A stretch of DNA of 64,000 bases from CAZSCF01 sp964636505 (lineage in GTDB: Bacteria; Patescibacteriota; Minisyncoccia; Moranbacterales; UBA2206): the NCBI GenBank assembly GCA_964636505.1, contig CAZWRY010000003.1, positions 8,119 through 72,118 on the forward strand, in the 5' to 3' direction. The position numbers and the translations under genes are program-made. The notes under the pieces were generated by a model. It did no database searches and was not told the origin of the DNA. It worked only from the letters and a program-made list of their open reading frames with translations. Within the stretch, counting starts at the first letter, position 1. Every line of letters begins with the position of its first letter. This document shows positions 32,507 to 40,063 of this stretch, piece after piece.

Positions 32507-33736
32507 TTATGAATTATTTTTAATTATTTCTTTATAAGCATAAAAACTTTTTCTAGGTTTTCTTTCCAGTGTTTTGTAATCAATTTCAATAAGACCAAAT
32601 CTTGGCTCATAGCCATATAGCCATTCAAAGTTATCAAACAATGACCAAAAATTATAACCCTTAACATTTACTCCTTCTTTTATGGCTTTTTGCACAAAAA
32701 CCAAATGTTCTTCAATAAATTTTATTCTCTCTTCATCATCAAGCCCTTCTCCTGTTGGTACTCCATTTTCAGTAATATAAATTGGGAGCTTGAATTTTTC
32801 ACTTGCCTCTTTGAGAACTAAATAAATTCCTTTCGGGTAAGAAATCCATTTCATCACATTTTTCTCGTCTTCTTCAATTGAAAAGCCAAAATAAGTTTGA
32901 TTTTGAGTGTCTAATTTAATATTTTTCAAATCAAATCTGATTTTCCCTAAACGATAATAATCAACCCCAATAAAATTTTGAAAGCCTTTTATTTTTTTAC
33001 CCAAAAGATCTATGCGATACCATTGGGCAATCCTATTAATAGCATTCAACAAAATTCCAAAACCTTCCGATTCATACCAATTATACAGATAGGTAATTCC
33101 GACCTGAGCATCTGGATTTATTTTATGAATATTTTTATATACCTCTCTATGTGCCGCCGCTATATGGTTTACTGCTTGGATAAATTTGAACGGATTTTTA
33201 TATCCTGGAGGAAAAACTCCACCCAAAAAACCCTGCCCCAAAGGAACCATCGGCTCATTAAAAGTAATGAAAATATCAATGAAATTTCCCAATTCTTCCG
33301 CTATTTTTTCTGCATATCGAGAAAAAATTTCTACAGATTTTTTGCTTTGAAATCCGTATTTTTTTTGAAACCAGATTGGACTACTCCAATGCCAAAGAGT
33401 CACTTGAGTTTTGATATTTCGATCTTTCAAATCTTGCAAAATTTCCCGATAATGGCCAATAGCCTCTTGCGAAAACTCCCCTTCCTTAGGTTCAATTCTT
33501 GCCCATTCTATTCCCAAGCGGAACAACCCACATCCCAACTCAGAAACAAAATCATGATCACTTTTGTAGCGATTCCAATAATCACAAGCCAAGCCTGACT
33601 CATTTTTAGCTTTTCCGGTTTTTTCCCATTCCCACCAATCAGAATTTGAATTACCGCCTTCAATCTGATAAGCCGACGTTGCCACCCCCCACAAAAAATC
33701 TTTGGGAAATTTTAATAAGTTTTTGTTTTCTTCCAT
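32507..33736 (-). CDS. Glycoside hydrolase family 1 beta-glucosidase-like
   Basis: A 409-residue GH1 enzyme. Signatures are FLWGVATSAYQIEG at the N-terminus, acid/base Glu161 in TFNEP, nucleophile Glu323 in YITENG, and the C-terminal NFEWLYGYEPRFGLIEID. No signal peptide is seen, so it would hydrolyse beta-glucosides or beta-galactosides in the cytoplasm. An oligosaccharide importer is not encoded nearby, although the EamA-like transporter follows. At 409 residues it is slightly shorter than the usual 440-470. Confidence 0.93.
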   Translation of the reverse strand: MEENKNLLKFPKDFLWGVATSAYQIEGGNSNSDWWEWEKTGKAKNESGLACDYWNRYKSDHDFVSELGCGLFRLGIEWARIEPKEGEFSQEAIGHYREILQDLKDRNIKTQVTLWHWSSPIWFQKKYGFQSKKSVEIFSRYAEKIAEELGNFIDIFITFNEPMVPLGQGFLGGVFPPGYKNPFKFIQAVNHIAAAHREVYKNIHKINPDAQVGITYLYNWYESEGFGILLNAINRIAQWYRIDLLGKKIKGFQNFIGVDYYRLGKIRFDLKNIKLDTQNQTYFGFSIEEDEKNVMKWISYPKGIYLVLKEASEKFKLPIYITENGVPTGEGLDDEERIKFIEEHLVFVQKAIKEGVNVKGYNFWSLFDNFEWLYGYEPRFGLIEIDYKTLERKPRKSFYAYKEIIKNNS

Positions 33737-33772
33737 ATCCCCAATTTTACACTATTTACCCATATTTTACGA

Positions 33773-33800
33773 ATAAAAAAACAGCCAGTGTAATTGGCTG
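33773..33800 (-). terminator. Terminator of lysozyme-like gene A
   Basis: CAGCCA (minus strand, 33795-33800) and TGGCTG (33782-33787) form a 6-bp stem followed by TTTTTTTATT. It lies between the gene ending at 33819 and the GH1 gene. Confidence 0.8.
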
Positions 33801-33818
33801 AATTTTAATAAAAGTATT

Positions 33819-34532
33819 TTAGTTTAGCATACGATAATAATGATCCACGTCTGAAATCCATTTTCTAACTCCGGAAGGATCGTGACCAGCGCAGCTGGAA
33901 CCACATTTCCAAACTACCATTTCTGAAGGTGTATTAATATTCTGTGCTAAAAGCTTTTCTATCTTGCCGCCGACTTCTTTCACAGCTTGCTCTGGAGTGT
34001 CAAAACAGCTATAGCCAGAATCTGTTTGATTATAGCTACCACGATAACCCCAGTAGTTAAAACAATCCCTGCCATCTTTTTTAGGCGAATATGTCCCCCA
34101 TTTACTTTCCTTATTACCAATAGCCAAAAGATAGGCCGCTACTTTTTTATCCTTTTGATAAATAGCTTCAATCATCGCTTCAATTGGATGACCGGCTACC
34201 ATTTCTCTGGCTTTAATTTTTTCTTCACTATCCTGAAATTTATTTTTTTTCTTTTTTATCTCTTCACAAATACTATTTTGTTTTTGACATTTCAGAACTT
34301 CTGGATTAAGTCCTTTGCCGATTCTGCTCAATGGATCAATATCTTTCAAGGAAACTTTTTCATTGGGCAGGCTTTTGGCCTGTGCGTCAAGGTCAAAAAA
34401 GAGATAAAAAAACAGACCCATACAGAGTATGAGAATGAATGAAACTAATAGAATATTCTTTTTTTGCTTTATTGGTGCCCCCTCTAATCTGCCCCTCCAT
34501 CTTTGCAGATTCTCCAGAAAATAGTCATCCAT
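33819..34532 (-). CDS. Membrane-anchored lysozyme-like protein, paralogue A
   Basis: A 237-residue protein with one membrane helix (about 30-52 with this start), then a helical linker and a C-terminal domain of about 135 residues shared with the genes at 40064 and 53543. Conserved features are GNKESKWG (Glu followed by Ser), DCFNYWGYRG, SGYSCF, TPSEMVVWKCG and SSCAGHDP, with four Cys able to form two disulfides. The Glu-Ser-x-x-Gly pattern suggests a lysozyme fold acting on peptidoglycan. The start at 34532 (ATG after AAAGGGG) is preferred over a TTG at 34571. Confidence 0.75.
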   Translation of the reverse strand: MDDYFLENLQRWRGRLEGAPIKQKKNILLVSFILILCMGLFFYLFFDLDAQAKSLPNEKVSLKDIDPLSRIGKGLNPEVLKCQKQNSICEEIKKKKNKFQDSEEKIKAREMVAGHPIEAMIEAIYQKDKKVAAYLLAIGNKESKWGTYSPKKDGRDCFNYWGYRGSYNQTDSGYSCFDTPEQAVKEVGGKIEKLLAQNINTPSEMVVWKCGSSCAGHDPSGVRKWISDVDHYYRMLN

Positions 34533-34579
34533 AGATTTACGCCCCTTTTGAGAGAATGTGTTTCTAGGCAACGTATCCT

Positions 34580-34608
34580 ATGTTAGCAAAATATGAATAT
34601 ATTGTCAA
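34580..34608 (-). promoter_or_regulatory. Promoter of lysozyme-like gene A
   Basis: TTGACA (34603-34608) and TAACAT (34580-34585) are 17 bases apart on the minus strand. The start would be near 34573, giving a leader of about 40 bases with AAAGGGG as ribosome-binding site. Confidence 0.6.
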
Positions 34609-34645
34609 TAACCTAAAATAGCCTTAGATAGGCCTCTAATTTTGA

Positions 34646-35704
34646 CTAAACAGCTGATTTTGGGATAATAAATGAGTTTAAAAGAGTCCCATTTACCGAA
34701 AAAGTTTTGACCGTTATTTGCTCGCCTGCGACTTCAACTATGCCATAGCCTGACCCAACAGAAGAATACTCGGCCGTCCCAGGCTTGGGAGGCAAATGGT
34801 TGAATGTGTCCGTATTTCCAAAAACAAATTGATAAATGCCCTCTACTTTTCTTCTGGATTGAATATGCTCATGTCCGGAAAAAACAGCTTTTACTTTGTG
34901 CTTTTTTAAAATTGACCAAAGTTCATTGCGATCGTGTGGATTCTTATCCAGACTTTCCCCTATTTTGGAATTGGTTGGATAGGCTGGTTCATGAAAAAAT
35001 ACGAAAACATTTTTTTGTTTGTTTTTGGCCAGATCACTTTCCAACCATTTTCTTTGGGCACCATTTATTTCGTTTTCCTTGGGATTATCGCTAGCCAGAG
35101 CCACAAAATGGGAATTGGCGTAATCAAAAGAATAAACCAGTTCTGAAAACCCAGCTGGACCATTATTGGGTAAATTGAAAAATTTCTGCCAAACTCTATC
35201 AGCTTTCTCTTCGCCAATCCTGTCGTGATTGCCTTGCACAGGGTATATTTTTTGTTTGAAAAAAGATTTCCACTTAGCCAGCTTGCCTTCACATTTACTG
35301 TCGCCATCACAGCTCGAAACAATATCCCCGGTCGCCAAAATAAAATCAACATTTTGATTAGCAATGCTTCTGGAGGCCTTGGCCAAATTACCTGAAACAT
35401 TATTGGGATCATTTTGAGTGTCGCCCACTAAAGCGAAGGAAAATTCGATTTCCTCTCCTTTTTCTGATTCAGCCGTCGCAACTTCTGGTTCCGTGACAGT
35501 TTTTTCTTGAATATCAGGATTATTGTCAGCTGCTGGCACTTCCACTTTTTCCTCTTGAGCCAGCGGCTTGACTACCCATGCATTTTGAGTTTTTTTCTGA
35601 GCATTAAGTCGCAGTTGTGCTATCAGAATGCCGGATCCGAACGATCCTCCGACCAAGACCAAAAAGGCTACCATAGCCAATATTTTTTTAAGCGCAGGAT
35701 TCAT
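34646..35704 (-). CDS. Membrane-anchored calcineurin-like metallophosphoesterase
   Basis: A 352-residue protein. The N-terminal membrane helix (about 8-30) is followed by an acidic linker to about residue 85 and a metallophosphoesterase domain. Metal-binding motifs in order are FALVGDTQND, ILATGDIVSSC, VQGNHDRIG, FFHEPAYP and FSGHEHIQS. It would act outside the membrane on phosphate esters or nucleotides. Six C-terminal beta-strands complete the domain. The gene has its own -10 element and is preceded by the lipase-like gene. Confidence 0.9.
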   Translation of the reverse strand: MNPALKKILAMVAFLVLVGGSFGSGILIAQLRLNAQKKTQNAWVVKPLAQEEKVEVPAADNNPDIQEKTVTEPEVATAESEKGEEIEFSFALVGDTQNDPNNVSGNLAKASRSIANQNVDFILATGDIVSSCDGDSKCEGKLAKWKSFFKQKIYPVQGNHDRIGEEKADRVWQKFFNLPNNGPAGFSELVYSFDYANSHFVALASDNPKENEINGAQRKWLESDLAKNKQKNVFVFFHEPAYPTNSKIGESLDKNPHDRNELWSILKKHKVKAVFSGHEHIQSRRKVEGIYQFVFGNTDTFNHLPPKPGTAEYSSVGSGYGIVEVAGEQITVKTFSVNGTLLNSFIIPKSAV

Positions 35705-35712
35705 ATATGGTA

Positions 35713-35718
35713 ATTATA
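35713..35718 (-). promoter_or_regulatory. -10 element of phosphoesterase gene
   Basis: A perfect TATAAT on the minus strand lies 9 bases before the ATG at 35704, so the 5' leader would be only a few bases. The -35 region is poor (GTTTAT at 16 bases). Confidence 0.5.
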
Positions 35719-35770
35719 CCACAACACCCCAGCTATAAACCCCGCCCAAAGCTAATCTCTGGAGTAAATT

Positions 35771-38245
35771 TTAAAAAAAGCTAAAACGCCAAGAGAAAAA
35801 GTTAAGTATTCTTTGAAAAATATAAGCAAACCCGCTCCAGATAAAGGATCGTTCTCCTTTAGAATTAGCATAAACGCTGTTTTCAAGCGACTGGATATCA
35901 TATTGGCGCAAGGGCAAGCCAAATATTTCTTGCTTTTGATTTTTTGTCTGTGATAAATTAGACTCAGGCCTGCTTTCGGATTTTGTGCCAACTGCAGCCA
36001 ATATTTTGGGAATTTTTTCTGGTATAGTTCTCTTTTGTTTCTCTTTTAGATCATTTCTTCCTGATGACTCTTTGTGACTAGAATATTTTTTCCTAGAATG
36101 ACTGTTGTTTTTAGATGCTCCGTTTTTTCCCTTTCCTGAAGATATTGTTTCTGTATTTTCGTTTTTAATTTCATTTTTTGAAATAGTAGCCACAAAATTA
36201 TTTTTATCACCTAGCGTTGCCGTACCTTGAAAAACTGCCGTTGATTCAGAGTCATCTTGCGAAGAATTTTTATTTTCAACAATTCTCGTTGCTTCAATTT
36301 TATATTCACCGCTTCCGGTGCCTTGAGTCAAGATCTGATAATCGCCTTCTTGGGGATTGGGTATGGAAACAAACTCTGAATCAACATCCGAACCGGTATA
36401 ATAGGCACCATCTATTTCATTAAATGTCCCGCCGGTGGAAAAATTTTTGCCCATTCTTTTTCCATCCGGCGCCACTATTTGAATATCAATCGGAGAAAAG
36501 ACGTGTACAAGTAACATATCTTTTATTAAAGAATCTCTATTTTCATTTTTTGGTCTTTTGTCAGTAAGTAATTCCAAAACATCTTTTTGCGCTTCAGTTG
36601 GCAATCCTCTATGATCAGAATTTATTTCAAGCAATAAATCTTCAGGTACATTATTACTTCGAGCTGATTCAATTGGCACGGTTTGATCTCCTTCATTTTT
36701 TATTAAGCCCCTATCTCCTATAATAACTTCGAATCCATGCGGATAGCCATGTTGCCAAAGCTTACCCATATCGGTTTCAATGATTTTCATTCCGGAAATT
36801 GTGCTTTCAACATTGTTCAGATTGCCAATTATTTTATCAAATTCAATGTATCTAAGTTTTTCCTTCTTAATTTCGCTGTTAAGATTTTCCAAAAATTCAT
36901 TCCTTGGATAGCCGGTTGGGTAGTTTTTGTAAGTACCCATCTTCACATTTTGAAGATAATCATAAACAGGCAGAAGTTCTTTGAGTGAAGAAACCGGTCT
37001 CTGGTGCAAATAGTCAAAAACATCAGAAAATTCATTTTCCTTGGCTTCTTGCTCAACCATATGTTTTACATATAAATCTCCTGCATTGAGTAGCCAGGCA
37101 TTGCCATCCCACTTTAAATAGGCTTCAGGAGCCCCATTATGGGGCGTACCTAAAGTTATCAATTGATCCACGTCGTCTTGATAATAGTTTGATTCAATAT
37201 ATTCTCTGGCCAAAAGTCCGCCCATAGAATGAGCCACAATATCCACCTTAGGCCAATTCCTATCTTTTTTTATTTGGTTAATTTTATCTCGTAAAAGCTT
37301 GGCATTATCCACGTTACTATCTCTCCACTCATAAGGAAAAGCGAATAAATCTTTTTCTGGAGCATAACCGTTGTCAGCCAGTTCTTGGTACAAATTATCA
37401 TAAATATGAAATACTGGATCAATTTGCCATTTATCATCCTTTTTTTGCGACCCTAAAATCCCCGGGATAATTATGACCGGGTCTAAAAAGTCAGCTTCTG
37501 TAAGCCAAGAAGAAAAATCAATGCCGTCACTTAAATATCTATACATTATTCTTCCATAGTCATAATCCAGTTCTTCTTTTTGGGGCCCATCTGAATCTCC
37601 CCACCAATTATACCTAAAATCCAAAGGTGGGTTTGGTTGATAACCGCCATAAATAGCATCATAGCTGCTATTATTAAAAAATTTTGATCGATTAACTTTA
37701 ATATTTTGCGATGAAACGCTATTGCTTATATAAATACCGATAAAATTATCATGTATAGATGAATTTTCTATCGTAAGTTTTCCCCCATTAACATTAATTG
37801 CACCCGAAGACCAGGCTAACGCATTGGCGAAAAGATCATCTTTCATAACTGGAAAAGCCCCGCCGCCAGAACCGCTGATGTCCACTCCAGTCATAAAGAC
37901 TTCGCCACCATTCCAAATATTTACAAGTGAGCTACTGTTATTTTTACCTTGAAACAAAACATTTTCTTTGTTTGTTCCTTTTACAAACAAATTGCCTTCA
38001 ACATTTAATCTGCCGCCATTAAAAACTATCTTGACTCCCCTTTTAATAACCAGCATTCCTCCCGCCTCTATGGTTATATCACTGCTGATTTCTTTGTCCT
38101 CTGCCCATTCTTCATAGCCAGCTATTGCTTGTTCTTCCCGGGCAAATAATTGTTTGAGGTTTTGTTTGAAAAATATGGGCGAAAGACTTGGAACAAAAGA
38201 AAAAAAAATAAATAAAAGCAATAGTACCCTCCTTAATACTTTCAT
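35771..38245 (-). CDS. Exported beta-helix / alpha/beta-hydrolase (LCAT/PGAP1-like) fusion
   Basis: An 824-residue protein. A signal segment (about 1-22) is followed by a right-handed beta-helix region (about 58-215, repeats such as GGMLVIKRGVKIVFNGG and GGKLTIENSSIHDN), then an alpha/beta hydrolase (about 250-580). The nucleophile is Ser340 in VAHSMGG, followed by ITLGTPHNG; Asp in GDQTVPIES and His in NSDHRGL complete the triad. A low-complexity Ser/Lys/Asn region and a hydrophobic C-terminus (about 800-824) follow. It resembles lipid esterases. The substrate is unknown. Confidence 0.78.
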   Translation of the reverse strand: MKVLRRVLLLLFIFFSFVPSLSPIFFKQNLKQLFAREEQAIAGYEEWAEDKEISSDITIEAGGMLVIKRGVKIVFNGGRLNVEGNLFVKGTNKENVLFQGKNNSSSLVNIWNGGEVFMTGVDISGSGGGAFPVMKDDLFANALAWSSGAINVNGGKLTIENSSIHDNFIGIYISNSVSSQNIKVNRSKFFNNSSYDAIYGGYQPNPPLDFRYNWWGDSDGPQKEELDYDYGRIMYRYLSDGIDFSSWLTEADFLDPVIIIPGILGSQKKDDKWQIDPVFHIYDNLYQELADNGYAPEKDLFAFPYEWRDSNVDNAKLLRDKINQIKKDRNWPKVDIVAHSMGGLLAREYIESNYYQDDVDQLITLGTPHNGAPEAYLKWDGNAWLLNAGDLYVKHMVEQEAKENEFSDVFDYLHQRPVSSLKELLPVYDYLQNVKMGTYKNYPTGYPRNEFLENLNSEIKKEKLRYIEFDKIIGNLNNVESTISGMKIIETDMGKLWQHGYPHGFEVIIGDRGLIKNEGDQTVPIESARSNNVPEDLLLEINSDHRGLPTEAQKDVLELLTDKRPKNENRDSLIKDMLLVHVFSPIDIQIVAPDGKRMGKNFSTGGTFNEIDGAYYTGSDVDSEFVSIPNPQEGDYQILTQGTGSGEYKIEATRIVENKNSSQDDSESTAVFQGTATLGDKNNFVATISKNEIKNENTETISSGKGKNGASKNNSHSRKKYSSHKESSGRNDLKEKQKRTIPEKIPKILAAVGTKSESRPESNLSQTKNQKQEIFGLPLRQYDIQSLENSVYANSKGERSFIWSGFAYIFQRILNFFSWRFSFF

Positions 38246-38250
38246 CTTTT

Positions 38251-38520
38251 TTATTTTTTATTTTTGAAATAATAAATGATTAAAATAATATTTATCAATG
38301 GCCAAATTGGAAAATTAACATATTTCATCCAACCGATATTGTAAGCAATAAACATTCCGGATTCTAGGTTTATTAAAAACCCAAGACTTCCTAAAACTGA
38401 AAAGATAATAAAAGAAAGTAGTTTTTTCCGAGTAAACACGAAAAAAATAAGACCGATAAAAAATGCTAGTCCTAAAAAAATAAGACTTACGGTTAAATCA
38501 AATTCTGGATCAGAAAACAT
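38251..38520 (-). CDS. Small membrane protein, three helices
   Basis: An 89-residue hydrophobic protein with three predicted membrane helices (LIFLGLAFFIGLIFFVF, IIFSVLGSLGFLINL, WPLINIILIIYYF). No family is recognised. It is the first gene downstream of a good promoter (TTGCAA-16-TATAGT), and the lipase-like gene follows with a 5-base gap, so the two are probably co-transcribed. Confidence 0.6.
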   Translation of the reverse strand: MFSDPEFDLTVSLIFLGLAFFIGLIFFVFTRKKLLSFIIFSVLGSLGFLINLESGMFIAYNIGWMKYVNFPIWPLINIILIIYYFKNKK

Positions 38521-38546
38521 ATATTTATTTTAATATTCATTTCTAT

Positions 38547-38574
38547 ACTATACCACTTTTCTCAATTTTTGCAA
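38547..38574 (-). promoter_or_regulatory. Promoter of 38251-38520 / lipase operon
   Basis: TTGCAA (38569-38574) and TATAGT (38547-38552) are 16 bases apart on the minus strand, about 27 bases before the ATG at 38520. Confidence 0.6.
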
Positions 38575-38601
38575 GATAATCTATTTTGCCTTTATACAAA
38601 C

Positions 38602-38626
38602 AAAAAACCAGGGTTATCGTACCTGG
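38602..38626 (-). terminator. Terminator of 78-residue protein gene
   Basis: CCAGG/CCTGG (38622-38626 and 38608-38612) form a stem with a 9-base loop on the minus strand, followed by TTTTTTG. It lies about 28 bases after the stop at 38654. Confidence 0.75.
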
Positions 38627-38653
38627 CTTACGCTTCCAATTGGAAGATCGGTT

Positions 38654-38890
38654 TTATCTTAAATCGGGATCCACATCAAAATGATGATGGATAAATTCCA
38701 AGTCTGCCGGATTAATTTTTGCCTTCAATATGCGGCAACTTTCTCCGAAATTGTTTTTGCAAACCAATGTTAAAGAGTCCGGCGTTATCAATAAATCTTT
38801 TACCGCATACTCCTTACCTCTTGTAAACGCCTCCTCCCCGACATGAGAGCCGTATTTACTCATGACACCAATCAGACATTTGATCATCAT
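38654..38890 (-). CDS. Small cytosolic protein of unknown function (78 aa)
   Basis: The frame is open to 39031, but the ATG at 38890 has the strongest Shine-Dalgarno in the window (AAAAGGAGG, 8 bases upstream) and lies downstream of a consensus promoter, so it is chosen. The protein has the pieces SKYGSHVGEEAFTRGKEYAV, LTLVCKNNFGESCRIL and HHHFDVDPDLR, no membrane helix and two Cys-containing strands. No family is recognised. It is monocistronic, between two terminators, and is likely well expressed. Confidence 0.7.
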   Translation of the reverse strand: MMIKCLIGVMSKYGSHVGEEAFTRGKEYAVKDLLITPDSLTLVCKNNFGESCRILKAKINPADLEFIHHHFDVDPDLR

Positions 38891-38937
38891 CTTTTTTGCC
38901 TCCTTTTGAAATATTTTCAAAAAAACTAATTCAGACC

Positions 38938-38965
38938 AGTCTAACATAAAGCCGCATTTCGTCAA
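38938..38965 (-). promoter_or_regulatory. Promoter of 78-residue protein gene
   Basis: TTGACG (38960-38965) and TAGACT (38938-38943) are 16 bases apart on the minus strand. It is flanked upstream by a terminator (38976-39010), so the gene is an independent unit. Confidence 0.65.
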
Positions 38966-38975
38966 CACAAGATGC

Positions 38976-39010
38976 AAAAAACGGGCCTTTCTCAAAAAGG
39001 TCCGTTTTTT
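38976..39010 (-). terminator. Terminator of CAP-domain gene, bidirectional
   Basis: AACGGACCTTT and AAAGGCCCGTT pair (one mismatch) with T-runs on both strands. On the minus strand TTTTTTG follows. It lies about 40 bases after the stop at 39048. Confidence 0.8.
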
Positions 39011-39047
39011 AATTGAAGCTTGGAGTTTCAAACATATTCATATTTTT

Positions 39048-39944
39048 TCATCTGCGCAATTTCATTTGTTCCAGATAAATTGTCTTTACATTCCCCGGTT
39101 TAACCGAAAATCTTTCCAAAAAATCCAAATATTCTTCCCGACTGATAGTATAGAGATTGAAGGAAGCCGGCAGTTTGTTGCTTTTTTTTTGCGAAATCCA
39201 GAAAGAACCCAAAATAACCCAAATCAGGATAAGCGAATTAATGAAAATAATTGCCAGAAGAACTGTTGCCGATCCATTATTCAAATAACCCAAATATTTT
39301 TCTTTCTTATTTCCCATAATAGAGCTCGGTAAGTTTTTTCCGGTTGCTACCATACCGTTAAAATTTTTCAACAGACTGGCTTCAACTTTAGGCAAAGAAT
39401 TTTTTACTGCAAATGGCGCAGCGTTTCCTTCCGCCTTTATTCCTTCAGCATAGGCCAATTGCGTTCCGAATTCCTGAACTGTTATCGTAGCTAGCTTTCC
39501 ATTAATAAATCCTTTTTTCACGGCAATTCCGACTTCGGAAAAATTGGTATCCAAAATATTCTTTCGGTGCGTTTCGCTTTCCATCCAAGCTTTTTGTTGG
39601 GCTTCCGCCGAAGAAAAATTAATCGCCAAATTTTCTCCGGCAAATTTGTAGTCATAACCTTCTTTTTCAAACCAAATCCAAGGCGTGATTCCTTTGGGCG
39701 AAGTATGAGCAAAATAGTTATTTTGAAGCATATCATCAGCTTTATCAGAAGCCACTTGAAAAAGCGTTTCGTTTACCCTGAGCGGCGGCAAATTATTCTC
39801 AACTCTGGCTTGGTTCATAAGCTCCAAGACACTCATTTCGGTAATTGAGCTGGCCAAAGCTTCTCTCCCCCAAAAAGCAAAAAAAACCAAAAATATCAGG
39901 CTAAATGTGATTTTATTAAATTGTATGCCGTTTTTTAACCTCAT
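39048..39944 (-). CDS. CAP/SCP domain exported protein
   Basis: A 298-residue protein with an N-terminal signal segment (ITFSLIFLVFFAFWGREALA), a CAP (SCP/PR-1) domain (about 25-155) with NQARVENNLPPLRVNE, NNYFAHTSPKGITPW, FAGENLAINFSSAE and MESETHRKNILDTNFSEVGIA, and a C-terminal membrane helix (about 220-245) followed by a basic tail. The CAP His and Glu residues are present. Its biochemical role is unknown. The start at 39944 (ATG) is preferred over a TTG at 39965 that lies in the U-rich end of the leader hairpin. Confidence 0.85.
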   Translation of the reverse strand: MRLKNGIQFNKITFSLIFLVFFAFWGREALASSITEMSVLELMNQARVENNLPPLRVNETLFQVASDKADDMLQNNYFAHTSPKGITPWIWFEKEGYDYKFAGENLAINFSSAEAQQKAWMESETHRKNILDTNFSEVGIAVKKGFINGKLATITVQEFGTQLAYAEGIKAEGNAAPFAVKNSLPKVEASLLKNFNGMVATGKNLPSSIMGNKKEKYLGYLNNGSATVLLAIIFINSLILIWVILGSFWISQKKSNKLPASFNLYTISREEYLDFLERFSVKPGNVKTIYLEQMKLRR

Positions 39945-39956
39945 AGACAATAGCAA

Positions 39957-39984
39957 AAAAAACAAAAAAAGCGGTTCACCCGCT
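39957..39984 (-). promoter_or_regulatory. Terminator-like hairpin in CAP gene leader
   Basis: On the minus strand AGCGG-GTGAA-CCGCT (39970-39984) is followed by TTTTTTTGTTTTTTTT, ending 13 bases before the ATG. It lies downstream of the gene's own promoter (40029-40057), so it would act on transcripts from it. The sequence AGAGCGGGTG is shared with the leader at 54176-54200. Confidence 0.7.
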
Positions 39985-40028
39985 CTTAAAGCATCTTTTC
40001 TAAGTCATTTTGAAACTTCTACCCTTTA

Positions 40029-40057
40029 ATTATACTCTTTTTGACGGCAAAAGTCAA
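40029..40057 (-). promoter_or_regulatory. Consensus promoter of CAP-domain gene
   Basis: TTGACT (40052-40057) and a perfect TATAAT (40029-40034) are 17 bases apart on the minus strand. Start near 40022 gives a leader of about 78 bases. Confidence 0.8.
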
Positions 40058-40063
40058 CCAAAA

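Noticed and set aside
39957..40057. A known riboswitch class (for example c-di-AMP) in the CAP gene leader
   Set aside because: The leader is under 80 bases with one small hairpin. The conserved multi-stem cores of known riboswitches are not visible.
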